NCBI GenBank assembly: GCA_963698495.1
Contig: CAVORB010000042.1
Span: forward strand, 1-64,000
Source: CAVORB01 sp963698495
GTDB lineage: Bacteria > Pseudomonadota > Gammaproteobacteria > Chromatiales > Chromatiaceae
Length of the DNA: 64,000 bases
Direction of reading: 5' to 3'
Shown: positions 36,580 through 46,701 of the stretch, one piece after another
Layout of the letters: each line of letters begins with the position of its first letter
How positions within the stretch are numbered: the stretch's first letter is position 1
Notes under the pieces: model-generated
Told to the model about the DNA's origin: nothing
Database searches by the model: none
The model's input: only the letters and a program-made list of their open reading frames with translations
Position numbers and translations under genes: made by a program

Positions 36580-37899
36580 CTAGTCGCCTTCGGCGGGCAG
36601 CATGTCGAAGAAGACCTGCTCGGGCTTGCGCAGCTTGATCTGCTTCAGGCCGAAGCGGTTCGGCCGCAGCGCGAACTTGACGATGGTCTGCAGATCCTCG
36701 AGCACCAGCGGCGGCAGCGCCAGGAAGTCCTCGAGCTCCTCATCCGAGAGTTGGTCGAAGGCATCGCTGAACAGCGCCGAGAACATGAAGTGCGGGTCGA
36801 GGTAGGTGATCATCAGCAGCTCGTTGCCGCCGACGCCGTCCCAGTTTAGGGCCTTGACCGCGATCTCGCACGGCAGCGCCGTGGCGTGCTCCAGCCCCAG
36901 GCTCATGGCAGCTATGGCGTTGGTCGGCGAGCAGGCCTCGATCACCAGGTTGCCCGGGATCGGCAGCGGTGTCGGGCGGGCCGCACGCCAGTCCTCCATG
37001 TTGAGCCGCGCGTCCAGTCCCGGCGGATGGTCGTTGAGGGTGGCGATGATCGAGTCGGCGACCGCCGCCACGTCGTCAGGGCTGAAGTCGCGGCGATTGC
37101 GCTTCTCGTAGACGAAGTGCACGTAGGGCGACTGGAAGGGCGTATCCGCCACGGTCTCGGCGACCTGGTCCAGGCTCTCGTACTCGGGGCCGAGCGGTGT
37201 GTCGGAAGCCTCATAGTCGAAGCCGCCCTGATCGAGCGCCGCGTAGATGATGGTGCGGATCTCCTCGTTCACCTGCATCGGTAGCTGCTGGATCTCGACG
37301 GCGAAGTCCGGATCTTTCATCTGGTCGCCGAAGAGGACGTCGGTGAAGAATAGGGTAAAGATCGCCTCCGGGTTCAGCATGTCGACCCTGATCTCGCCTT
37401 CCTCGGCATAGATGGCGACCTCGCACGGCAGCGCCGGGGCATGAATGTAGCCGTCGGCGATCTTGGTCATGTCGTCTCCGTCCACTACGGGCAGCACGCC
37501 GAGGGCCTTCTTCGCGAACAGCGGGTTGCACATCTCGACGATGTTCACCTTTTTACCGGGCTCGGGCGTCGGGACGCGTAGGATCGCCTCTTCGATGGCC
37601 TCCTCGGTCGCTTCACCCTCTAACCCGCCGAGAATCCAGTTGGCGGGAAACTCCGTGGGCGGCAACGTATCGTCAACCGTCGCTACGTAGGCTGCGATCG
37701 CGGTCGCCACGGCCTTGGCCTGTTCCACCGGGTACCCGGATGGATGTACCACGGCCACGCGGGAGAACGGGGTGAGGGAGAATGCTGCCCCGTCGTCTTC
37801 GTTCTCACTGCCCACGGCCGAGCCGCCGAGCAGAACCGAGAGTCCGAGGAGCAGGGTGGGGAGCGCGTGCAGGTGCCTAGATCTTCCGTTTCCAGTCAT
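36580..37899 (-). CDS. Exported protein with two DUF302-like domains
   Basis: 439-aa protein with a signal peptide (LHALPTLLLGLSVLLGGSAVGS). Two copies of a DUF302-like half are visible: residues about 45-225 (VNIVEMCNPLFAKKAL, LPCEVAIYAEEGEIRVDMLNPEAIFTLFF) and about 240-420 (LVIEACSPTNAIAAM, LPCEIAVKALNW, LLMITYLDPHFMFSALF). Each has a conserved Cys in the EMC/EAC and LPCE positions. DUF302 proteins occur singly in sulfur-oxidising and metal-exposed bacteria, with no firm biochemical function. The ATG at 37899 has GGAGG five bases upstream. It stands alone between the HTH remnant and typA. Confidence 0.7.
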   Translation of the reverse strand: MTGNGRSRHLHALPTLLLGLSVLLGGSAVGSENEDDGAAFSLTPFSRVAVVHPSGYPVEQAKAVATAIAAYVATVDDTLPPTEFPANWILGGLEGEATEEAIEEAILRVPTPEPGKKVNIVEMCNPLFAKKALGVLPVVDGDDMTKIADGYIHAPALPCEVAIYAEEGEIRVDMLNPEAIFTLFFTDVLFGDQMKDPDFAVEIQQLPMQVNEEIRTIIYAALDQGGFDYEASDTPLGPEYESLDQVAETVADTPFQSPYVHFVYEKRNRRDFSPDDVAAVADSIIATLNDHPPGLDARLNMEDWRAARPTPLPIPGNLVIEACSPTNAIAAMSLGLEHATALPCEIAVKALNWDGVGGNELLMITYLDPHFMFSALFSDAFDQLSDEELEDFLALPPLVLEDLQTIVKFALRPNRFGLKQIKLRKPEQVFFDMLPAEGD

Positions 37900-38041
37900 G
37901 GAAACCTCCTTTCGCGTCATGATCTGGCGTGTGTCTTTACTGCTGACCGGAGGCCAGGCGGAGACACAACCAGAACGAACACCTGGCCACCTTCGACCCT
38001 AGGCGGAAACTGGAAAGATCCTCAATGATGACTGTCAATCG

Positions 38042-38073
38042 CAGGGGAGCTGCCGCTGCCCCCCGCTCCCCTG
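38042..38073 (-). terminator. Hairpin after typA
   Basis: Nine-base inverted repeat CAGGGGAGC/GCTCCCCTG with a 14-nt loop just past the typA stop. No T-run follows leftward, so it is a weak or Rho-assisted terminator. Confidence 0.45.
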
Positions 38074-38074
38074 A

Positions 38075-39889
<1,815 letters not shown>

Positions 39890-40321
39890 GTTGGGGAGCT
39901 CCGGGTGACAGCGGCGGGCCCGCGGTTGACGCAATACCCAGGTGAAGGGACAGGTGCCGCGGAACAGCGTAGTATAGCCGATCCCGTCTCGGAGACGCGC
40001 TGCGAATCCGCGGCTCGCGCGTACTCAGCGACCCGGCCCGGACTGGCCTCCGTTGGTTGCCGCCCAAGGGATGCTCGGTCGAGGTCGCGGAGGCGCGGGC
40101 AGGCAATTCGAGCGCCAAATGTTCAGGCGTCCCCGGCGCATGCGGGGCGCGCGACAAAACATCAGAATATGCTGATTTATCAGATGGGTAAGTGCCGCGA
40201 CGGGGCTTGCGCTCAACCAGGAAAACCGTCAGGATACTTTTTCGCCTAGCGGCCCATTCAACTTCGGCGCCGGTCCGAGCACCGACCCGCCCTCAGCCAC
40301 GGAAACCCGAAGCAGTACCGC
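39890..40321. other. Divergent promoter region between typA and the moxR operon, 432 bp
   Basis: No gene is supported. It contains the possible leftward -10 (complement of 39971-39976) for typA and an AT-rich segment near 40160-40185 with overlapping TCAGAATATGCTGA and CTGATTTATCAG half-palindromes, suited to a promoter or regulator site for the rightward Bat operon. Confidence 0.4.
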
Positions 40322-41278
40322 ATGACCCCCGCAGATCTCAAACCCGTCCGCGACCACATCGCCTCGCGCATCATCGGCCAGCAGGCGTTCATCGACAGCA
40401 TGCTCATCTGCCTGTTGAGCGATGGCCATCTTCTGGTAGAGGGCATGCCCGGGCTGGCCAAGACCACGGCGGTCAAGGCACTGGCGGAGGCGCTGGAGGG
40501 CGACTTCCATCGCATCCAGTTCACGCCGGACCTGCTGCCCTCGGACCTGATCGGCACCGACATCTACCGCCACGAGAAGGGCGAGTTCGAGTTCCGGCCG
40601 GGACCCCTGTTCCACAATGTCCTGCTCGCGGACGAGGTGAACCGGGCGCCCGCCAAGGTGCAGTCGGCGCTGCTGGAGTCGATGGCCGAGCACCAGATCA
40701 CCGTCGGCCAGCGCACCTACCCGCTGCCCAAGCTGTTCATGGTCCTCGCCACCCAGAATCCGGTGGAGCAGGAGGGCACCTACCACCTGCCGGAGGCCCA
40801 GCTCGACCGCTTCCTGATGGAGGCGGTGGTGGATTACCCGACACGGGAAGAGGAGCTCAAGATCCTCGAGCTCGACCACCAGCAGCAGAAGACCAACTAC
40901 ACGCCGCCGGCCAAGCGACTCTCGCAGGCGGAGCTGTTCGCCATGCGCCGGGACGTCGCCAACCTGTACCTCGACCCCAAGCTCAACAGCTACATCGTCG
41001 ACCTGGTCCAGGGAACGCGCAACCCTAAGCTCTACGATCCCGACCTGGCACGCTGGTGCCGCTTCGGCGCGTCTCCCCGCGCCAGTATCGGACTCGCCCG
41101 CTGCGCCCGGGCGCGGGCCTGGATGGACGGCGACCAGTTCGTCGCCCCTCATCACATCCAGTCCGTGGCCCCCGAGATCCTGCGCCACCGCCTCCTGCTA
41201 ACCTTCGAGGCGGAGGCGGAGGGCATCACCACCGACGAGTTCGTGAATCGGCTGCTGAATCTGGTCGCCATTCCTTAG
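40322..41278 (+). CDS. MoxR-family AAA+ ATPase
   Basis: 318-aa AAA+ ATPase that acts as a chaperone for VWA-domain partners. Walker A GMPGLAKT (41-48), Walker B LLADEVNR (101-108), sensor 1 region VLATQNPVEQEGTY and the pre-sensor and lid domains are present. It heads the Bat operon, followed by DUF58, DUF4381 and two VWA proteins, which is the standard MoxR/BatA layout. The family is linked to envelope stress tolerance and maturation of surface or respiratory complexes, but the exact client here is not known. Confidence 0.93.
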   Translation: MTPADLKPVRDHIASRIIGQQAFIDSMLICLLSDGHLLVEGMPGLAKTTAVKALAEALEGDFHRIQFTPDLLPSDLIGTDIYRHEKGEFEFRPGPLFHNVLLADEVNRAPAKVQSALLESMAEHQITVGQRTYPLPKLFMVLATQNPVEQEGTYHLPEAQLDRFLMEAVVDYPTREEELKILELDHQQQKTNYTPPAKRLSQAELFAMRRDVANLYLDPKLNSYIVDLVQGTRNPKLYDPDLARWCRFGASPRASIGLARCARARAWMDGDQFVAPHHIQSVAPEILRHRLLLTFEAEAEGITTDEFVNRLLNLVAIP

Positions 41279-41426
41279 TTTCGATGTCGCAGATACACCA
41301 TCCCTGGTTCACTGCGACTCGGGATCGGGGTTTCGCCGCAATCGGGCGACGCCCTGGTGCCATTTTTGTCGCGGGTGCGACGCAGCCCCCGATGCCCAAG
41401 GATTTCGGCCTGGAGGGGGGTGCGGC

Positions 41427-42344
41427 ATGAGCCTCTACCCCCGTCTCGACGACCTGCTGGAGCTGCGCCACCAGGCACACACCCTGGGCCTGCCCTCCCA
41501 CCACCTGGTCAACTCCTCCTTCGCCGGGCTGTACGCCTCCGTGTTCCGCGGCGCGGGCGTCAACTTCGAGGAGGTGCGTGAGTACCGCGAGGGCGATGAC
41601 ATCCGCTACATGGACTGGAAGGTCACCGCCCGCATCAACGAGCCCCACCTCAAGGTCTTCCGCGAGGAGCGCGAGCGCTGCGTGGTCCTGTGCGTCGACA
41701 AGGGTCCCCACATGAGCTTCGGCACCCGCGGCACCTTCAAGTCGGTGCAGGCGGCGCGCGCGGCCGCGCTCATCGGCTGGGCCGCGAGCCGGCTCAACGA
41801 CCGCGTGGGCGGCCTGGTCTTCGGCGATCCCGTGGCGGGGCTGCAGCACTTCAGGCCCTCCCGCGGCCGCCGCGCCCTGTGGCAGCTGCTGCGCACCCTC
41901 ACGGTGCCGGGCACGACTCAGGACAAATCCGTGGACTGCCTCGGCGGCGCCCTGCAGCGCGCGACCAGCGGCATCCCCACCGGGTCCCTGGTGTTCGTGA
42001 TCGCGGACCTCAACCGGGACGCCTTGGGAATGGAGCGCATCCTGGGCAACCTGATCCAGCGCAACTCCGTGGCCCTCATCCCGGTGGACGACCCGGCGGA
42101 CTGGGAGATCCCGTCCATGGGCGTGTCGACCTTCACCGGCACCGACGGCACCCTGATCGAGATCGACACCGACGATCCCCAGGCGCGCCAGGTCTTCCGG
42201 GACATCTGGGAGGAACGGCGCGATATGCTGCAGGCCATGTGCTACCGGCTCAACATCATCCTGCTCCCGGTGCGAACGGACGAGGAGATTCATCTCTCCC
42301 TCATCCACAGCCTGGAGCAGCGGGCGCGCTCGCGGACGGTCTGA
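41427..42344 (+). CDS. DUF58 protein of the MoxR/Bat operon
   Basis: 305-aa DUF58 protein, predicted cytoplasmic. The signature RGAGVNFEEVREYREGDDIRYMDWKVTAR lies near residues 41-69, followed by a VWA-like fold (VVLCVDKGPHM), in which DxGxxM replaces the strict DxSxS. DUF58 proteins always pair with MoxR ATPases and are thought to couple them to membrane VWA proteins. The 148-bp gap from moxR holds no gene. Confidence 0.9.
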   Translation: MSLYPRLDDLLELRHQAHTLGLPSHHLVNSSFAGLYASVFRGAGVNFEEVREYREGDDIRYMDWKVTARINEPHLKVFREERERCVVLCVDKGPHMSFGTRGTFKSVQAARAAALIGWAASRLNDRVGGLVFGDPVAGLQHFRPSRGRRALWQLLRTLTVPGTTQDKSVDCLGGALQRATSGIPTGSLVFVIADLNRDALGMERILGNLIQRNSVALIPVDDPADWEIPSMGVSTFTGTDGTLIEIDTDDPQARQVFRDIWEERRDMLQAMCYRLNIILLPVRTDEEIHLSLIHSLEQRARSRTV

Positions 42345-42345
42345 C

Positions 42346-42861
42346 ATGTTTCCCGGCATCGACCAAATACGCGACATCCACGGCATCCAGGGCGTGCCCT
42401 GGTGGCCGCCGGCGCCGGGATGGTGGCTGCTGGCCGCCGCCATCGTGGCCCTGGCAGTGCTGGCGTGGCGGTTCCGGACCTCCATCCGCCTGCGCATCCC
42501 GCCCCTGCCGGTCTTCACCATGGGCAGCTGGCGCTGGGACGCCGCGCGCCAGTTGCGCGGCCTGCGCAAGCGCGCCGGGACCCAGGACCTCAAGCAGACC
42601 GCCAGCGAGCTCTCGGAGCTGGTGCGGCGCATCGCCATGGCCCGTCTCGGGCGCGAGTCCTGCGCCGGGCTCACGGGCGAGCCCTGGCTCGCCTGGCTCA
42701 AGGGCAACGACCCCAAGGGCTTCGACTGGTCCGACCGCGGCCGCCCCCTGCTGGATGCACCCTACGCCCCCCCGGGCCGGCCGAGCCAGACAGAGGACCT
42801 GCTCACCCTGATCGACGCCGCCTACGAGTGGGTCGCGGCGGAGGACCCCAAGCATGTTTGA
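42346..42861 (+). CDS. DUF4381 membrane protein
   Basis: 171-aa single-pass membrane protein with the tryptophan-rich start PWWPPAPGWWLLAAAIVALAVLAW and a cytoplasmic helical part (ELSELVRRIAMARLG, LTGEPWLAWLKG). This is the DUF4381 pattern found only in Bat operons. It begins one base after the DUF58 stop and overlaps the next gene by eight bases, so expression is coupled. Confidence 0.88.
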   Translation: MFPGIDQIRDIHGIQGVPWWPPAPGWWLLAAAIVALAVLAWRFRTSIRLRIPPLPVFTMGSWRWDAARQLRGLRKRAGTQDLKQTASELSELVRRIAMARLGRESCAGLTGEPWLAWLKGNDPKGFDWSDRGRPLLDAPYAPPGRPSQTEDLLTLIDAAYEWVAAEDPKHV

Positions 42862-43895
42862 GTTCGCTTGGCCTTGGGCGGGGGTTCTGCTGGCACTGCC
42901 GTTCCTTCTGCCGTTGGTGTGGCCGGAGAAGCGCGAGCAGAAGGAGGAGGGCCTGGAGGGCCAGCGCATCACCCTGCTGCACCCCCACCTCGAGGAGCTA
43001 CAGGCCGCCTATCAGGCGCGCAGACCCCGGCGTCAGCTCGCCGGCTGGCTCTACAAGGCCCTGCTCTATCTATTGTGGGCCGCGCTGGTCGTCGCGCTGA
43101 TGCGGCCCCAGTGGCTGGAGGCCCACACCGAGGTCAGCTCACCCGGCTACGACCTGATGCTGGCGGTGGACGCATCTCATTCCATGGATGCCCTGGACTT
43201 CACGGTCGAAAGCCAACAGGTAACGCGGATGCAAGTGGTCAAGGGCGTCATGGGCCGCTTCGTCGACGCCCGCGAGGGCGACCGCATCGGGCTCATCATC
43301 TTCGGCAGTCAGGCCTTCGTGCTCTCCCCGCTGTCCGTCGACCGGGTGGCGGTGCGCCAGCTACTCGACGGTGTGGTGCCGAGCATCGCCGGTCAGGGTA
43401 CCGCCCTGGGCGACGCCATCGCCCTGGGGGTGAAGAAGCTGCGCGAGCGCCCCGAGGGCTCGCGGGTCATGGTTCTGATTGCGGACGGCGACAACTCCGC
43501 CGGCGGCTTCGCCCCCCTGGAGGCGGCGGCACTGGCGCGCATGGCCGGTGTCCGCATCTATGTCATCGGTGTCGGCAGCAAGCAGGAGAGCATCCCGATC
43601 CTGGAGGAAGGCGTCATCAAGTACCGGGACGACCTGACCATGGACGAGGACACCCTGCAACGCATCGCCAACATCAGCGGCGGGGCCTATTTCCGCGCCA
43701 CCGACACCAGCGCCCTGGAGGAGATCTCGCGCCGCGTCAGCGAGCTGGAAAAGACCGAGGCGGAGTCCCGCACCGCCTTCCTGCCGCGCCCGCTCTACCG
43801 CATCCCCCTCGCGGTCGCCGTGCTCGCCCTGCTCGGGCATCGGACTGTTCCCCGAGGGCCGCAAGCGCTTCGCCAAGAGGGTCGCCAGTGCCTGA
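42854..43895 (+). CDS. batA: VWA-domain membrane protein BatA, frameshifted near its end
   Basis: Membrane-anchored von Willebrand A protein. Two N-terminal helices frame a short loop, then the MIDAS motif DASHS (in LAVDASHSM) opens the VWA domain facing the periplasm; a final helix (RIPLAVAVLALLG) returns. The frame as given runs on past the true end: at GGG 43835-43837 one surplus G turns the expected GIGLFPEGRKRFAKRVASA into unrelated residues. Deleting one G gives a 346-aa protein ending at TGA 43893-43895, which overlaps the next start, as Bat genes usually do. VWA domains with MIDAS bind Mg and protein ligands. Confidence 0.88.
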
Positions 43896-44913
43896 GGCCG
43901 GATTCCACTTCGAGCAGCCCGCCTGGTTCTGGGGCCTCCTGGCATTGATCCCGGTGGCGATCTGGCTGTGGCGCAGCGCGGCAAAGGCCGCACGCGGCCC
44001 CATCCACCGCTACGCGGACCCGCACCTGCTACCGCATCTCACCGGCACCCGCGAGCTCAAGGCCACGGAGCGCTGGGGGCGGTTCCTGCGCTGGTCCCTG
44101 CTGTGGGCGCTGCTGATCGCCGCATTGGCCGGACCGCGCTGGGACTATACGGACGTGCGCCTCTTCCACCCCGGCAACAATCTGCTGATCCTGCTCGATA
44201 TCTCGCGCTCCATGCAGGCCGACGACGTGGCGCCCAACCGCCTCGCGCGCGCCCGTCAGGAGGTGCAGGACCTGATCCTGCAGAACCGCGAGGTGCGCCT
44301 CGGCCTGATCGCCTTCGCCTCGGTACCCCACGTGCTCTCGCCCATCACCGAGGACACCTTCACCATCCTCAACGCCCTGCCCGCCTTGTCCACTGAGCTC
44401 GCGAGGCTGCAGGGCAGCCGCCTGCATCTGGCCCTGGACCGGGCGGAGGTACTGCTCGATAGCCTGCCCGAGGACAGCGCCCGCTCCATCCTGCTGATCT
44501 CCGACGGGGACTTCGACGAGCCCGACCTGGTATCCCGGATCGAGGGGTTGGCGGAGAAGGGCATCAAGCTCCACGTGTTGGGCATCGGCTCCGAGGAAGG
44601 CGCCCAGGTCCCCGCCCCGCAGGGGGGCTGGATCATGGATCGCCAGGGCAACCCCATCCGCTCCGCGCTCAACGAGGCCATGCTGGAGGATCTTGCCCGG
44701 GCCGGCCAGGGCAGCTACCAGGTCGCGAGCTTCCGTGACGACGACACCGAGGAAATCCTCGAGGCGGCCGCCGTCACCCGCCTCCCGCCCGAGGCCGGGG
44801 ACGAGCGCACGCGGGTCTGGAACGAGCGCTACTACCTGCCGCTGCTCTTCCTCGCCGCCCTCCTGCTGCCCCAGTTCCGGGGCCGCGCGACGGCCAGGAG
44901 GCGAGGACCATGA
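43888..44913 (+). CDS. batB: VWA-domain membrane protein BatB
   Basis: 341-aa paralogue of BatA starting at GTG 43888, which lies in the last codons of batA. An N-terminal helix (WFWGLLALIPVAIWLW), a second helix (WSLLWALLIAALAG), a VWA domain with intact MIDAS (LLDISRSM) and a C-terminal helix (YYLPLLFLAALLLPQF) match BatB. Its stop overlaps the next ATG by four bases. BatA and BatB probably form a complex whose VWA domains protrude into the periplasm. Confidence 0.9.
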   Translation: MPEAGFHFEQPAWFWGLLALIPVAIWLWRSAAKAARGPIHRYADPHLLPHLTGTRELKATERWGRFLRWSLLWALLIAALAGPRWDYTDVRLFHPGNNLLILLDISRSMQADDVAPNRLARARQEVQDLILQNREVRLGLIAFASVPHVLSPITEDTFTILNALPALSTELARLQGSRLHLALDRAEVLLDSLPEDSARSILLISDGDFDEPDLVSRIEGLAEKGIKLHVLGIGSEEGAQVPAPQGGWIMDRQGNPIRSALNEAMLEDLARAGQGSYQVASFRDDDTEEILEAAAVTRLPPEAGDERTRVWNERYYLPLLFLAALLLPQFRGRATARRRGP

Positions 44914-46683
44914 GGCGCATGCTTCTCATCGGCGCGGGGATTGGGTCGATGGCCCTCGCCGCGGGAACCCATGCCGGATGGTTTCTGAACCAGGAGCAGG
45001 AGGCATACGAGAGCTTCCAATCCGGCGACTACGCGAAGGCCATCGAGGGCTTCAGCGACAGCTACCGCCGCGGCGTCGCCCTCTACCGTGCGGAGCGTTA
45101 CCAGGAAGCGGCCGATGCCTTCAGCCGCGCCGAGCGCCCCGAGATCAAGGAGGAAGCAACCTACAACCTGGGAAACGCGCGTTTCCAGCTCGGCGATTTC
45201 GCCGGGGCGACAGAGGCGTACGAACAGGTGCTGGCGGAGAACCCTGACCACGAGGACGCCCAGCACAACCTGGCCCTGGCCCGCGCCATGCTCGCTCGGA
45301 TCGAGCAGGAGAGCTTCGAGGAGCAGAAAGAGGAACAGGAAGAGCGCGAGCAGGAACAGCGGGAAAAAGAGGAGCAGGAGCGCCGCGAACAGGAGGAAGA
45401 GAAACGGCAGGAGGAGCGAGCAGCAGCAGGAGTCAGAGCAGCAGCAGGAATCCGAGCAGCAGCAGGAGTCCGAGCAGCAGCAGGAGTCCGAGCAGCAGCA
45501 GGAGTCCGAGCAGCAGCAGGAGTCCGAGCAGCAGCAGGAGTCCGAGCAGCAGCAGGAGTCCGAGCAGCAGCAGGAGTCCGAGCAGCAGCAGGAGTCCGAG
45601 CAGCAGCAGGAGTCCGAGCAGCAGCAGGAGTCCGAGCAGCAGCAGGAGTCCGAGCAGCAGCAGGAGTCCGAGCAGCAGCAGGAGTCCGAGCAGCAGTCAT
45701 CGGAGGGTGAGCCGAGCGAGGAGAGTGAGTCGGGCGAAGGCGCACAGCAGGAAGACACCGAACAGCAGAGCGGGGAGGCCTCGGAACAGGAGCAGAAGGG
45801 CGAGTCCGAGGCGGAGCCCAGCGAGCAGCAGGAGGGGCAACAGGATCAGGAGCAGCCGACGGATTCGGCGGGGGAGCGCCAGGACCAGGAGCAGGAGTCC
45901 GAGGCCGGCGAGGAGCAGCAAGAGCAGGAGTCCGAGGCGACGGGCGAGGAGCAGAAACAGCAGGACGAAGCCGGCGGCGAGGAGCAGGAGCCTGAAGAGG
46001 AAACCGGCGGCGAGGAGCGCAAGGAAGAGGCGGAATCGGAATCCGGCGCAGAGGACGAGCCGCAAAAGGAACAGGGCGACCAGGGCGACGAGCAGAAGCA
46101 GGAGGATGCCGCCGGCGGCGAGGAGCAGAGACCGGAGGAAGACACCGGCGGCGGAGAGGAGCAGGAGCGCCCCGAGGAGGGCAAGGGCGAAGAGCCTGAG
46201 CCCGAAGACCAGCAGACAGAGGGCGGAGAGCAGGACAAACCCGGCGAGGGCGAGCGCCCGGACGAGGAGCGCGAGACGCCGGGCAAGCCGGAGGAAACGC
46301 CCGAGGAGCAGCAGGAGCGGGTCGGAGAGGAGGGCGAGGAGCCCCCCGAAGAGCAGGCCGGCGCCGGCGGGACCAGCCGCGATCAGCCGCCGGACATGGC
46401 GCCACCGGATGCGCCGCCAGAGGATGGCTCCGCCGACGCGGTGGACCGCTTCGACCAGCTGGGCGAACAGCCCATGTCGGACATGGAGCCCGAGGCGGAG
46501 CAAGCGGCGGCGGCCGCCCTCGGCGGCCTGCCCGTGCGTGGGCCGGGCATGGCGATCATGGAGCAGCGTCTCCAGCAGGTCGAGGGTGACCCCTCGCTGC
46601 TGATGCGCAATCAGTTCATGCTCGAGGAAATGCAGTTCATGCGCGAGTCCGGCGGGCCCCTGCGGGAAAGCAGGCCCTGGTAG
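44910..46683 (+). CDS. batC: TPR protein BatC with a long acidic repeat region, frameshifted
   Basis: Exported TPR protein of the Bat operon. A signal peptide (LIGAGIGSMALAAGTHA) is followed by about three TPR-like units (YESFQSGDYAKAIEGF, AADAFSRAE, ATYNLGNARFQLGDFAGATEAYEQVL) up to residue 130. A Glu/Gln-rich coiled segment leads into 15 copies of EQQQES and then a 300-residue acidic, disordered tail. A family-like end follows (MEQRLQQVEGDPSLLMRNQFML). The TPR part and the tail lie in different frames: one surplus base at about 45417 (GAGGAGC-GAG) separates them. Without it the gene reads through as 590 aa; 1774 nt is one more than a multiple of three. Confidence 0.85.
45418..45687 (+). repeat. 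18-bp coding minisatellite, 15 copies
   Basis: Direct repeat of GAGCAGCAGCAGGAGTCC (variants in the first two copies), 15 units in 270 bp, coding for EQQQES units in batC. Near-perfect identity between copies points to recent slippage or recombination. On the opposite strand it produces a false open frame of Cys/Ser repeats. Confidence 0.95.
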
Positions 46684-46701
46684 TCATTGGGAGGGCGATC
46701 G

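Noticed and set aside
44832..45758. Leftward 308-aa open frame of Cys/Ser repeats (CCSDSC units)
   Set aside because: It is the antisense of the EQQQES minisatellite in batC; no ribosome-binding site or independent family match.
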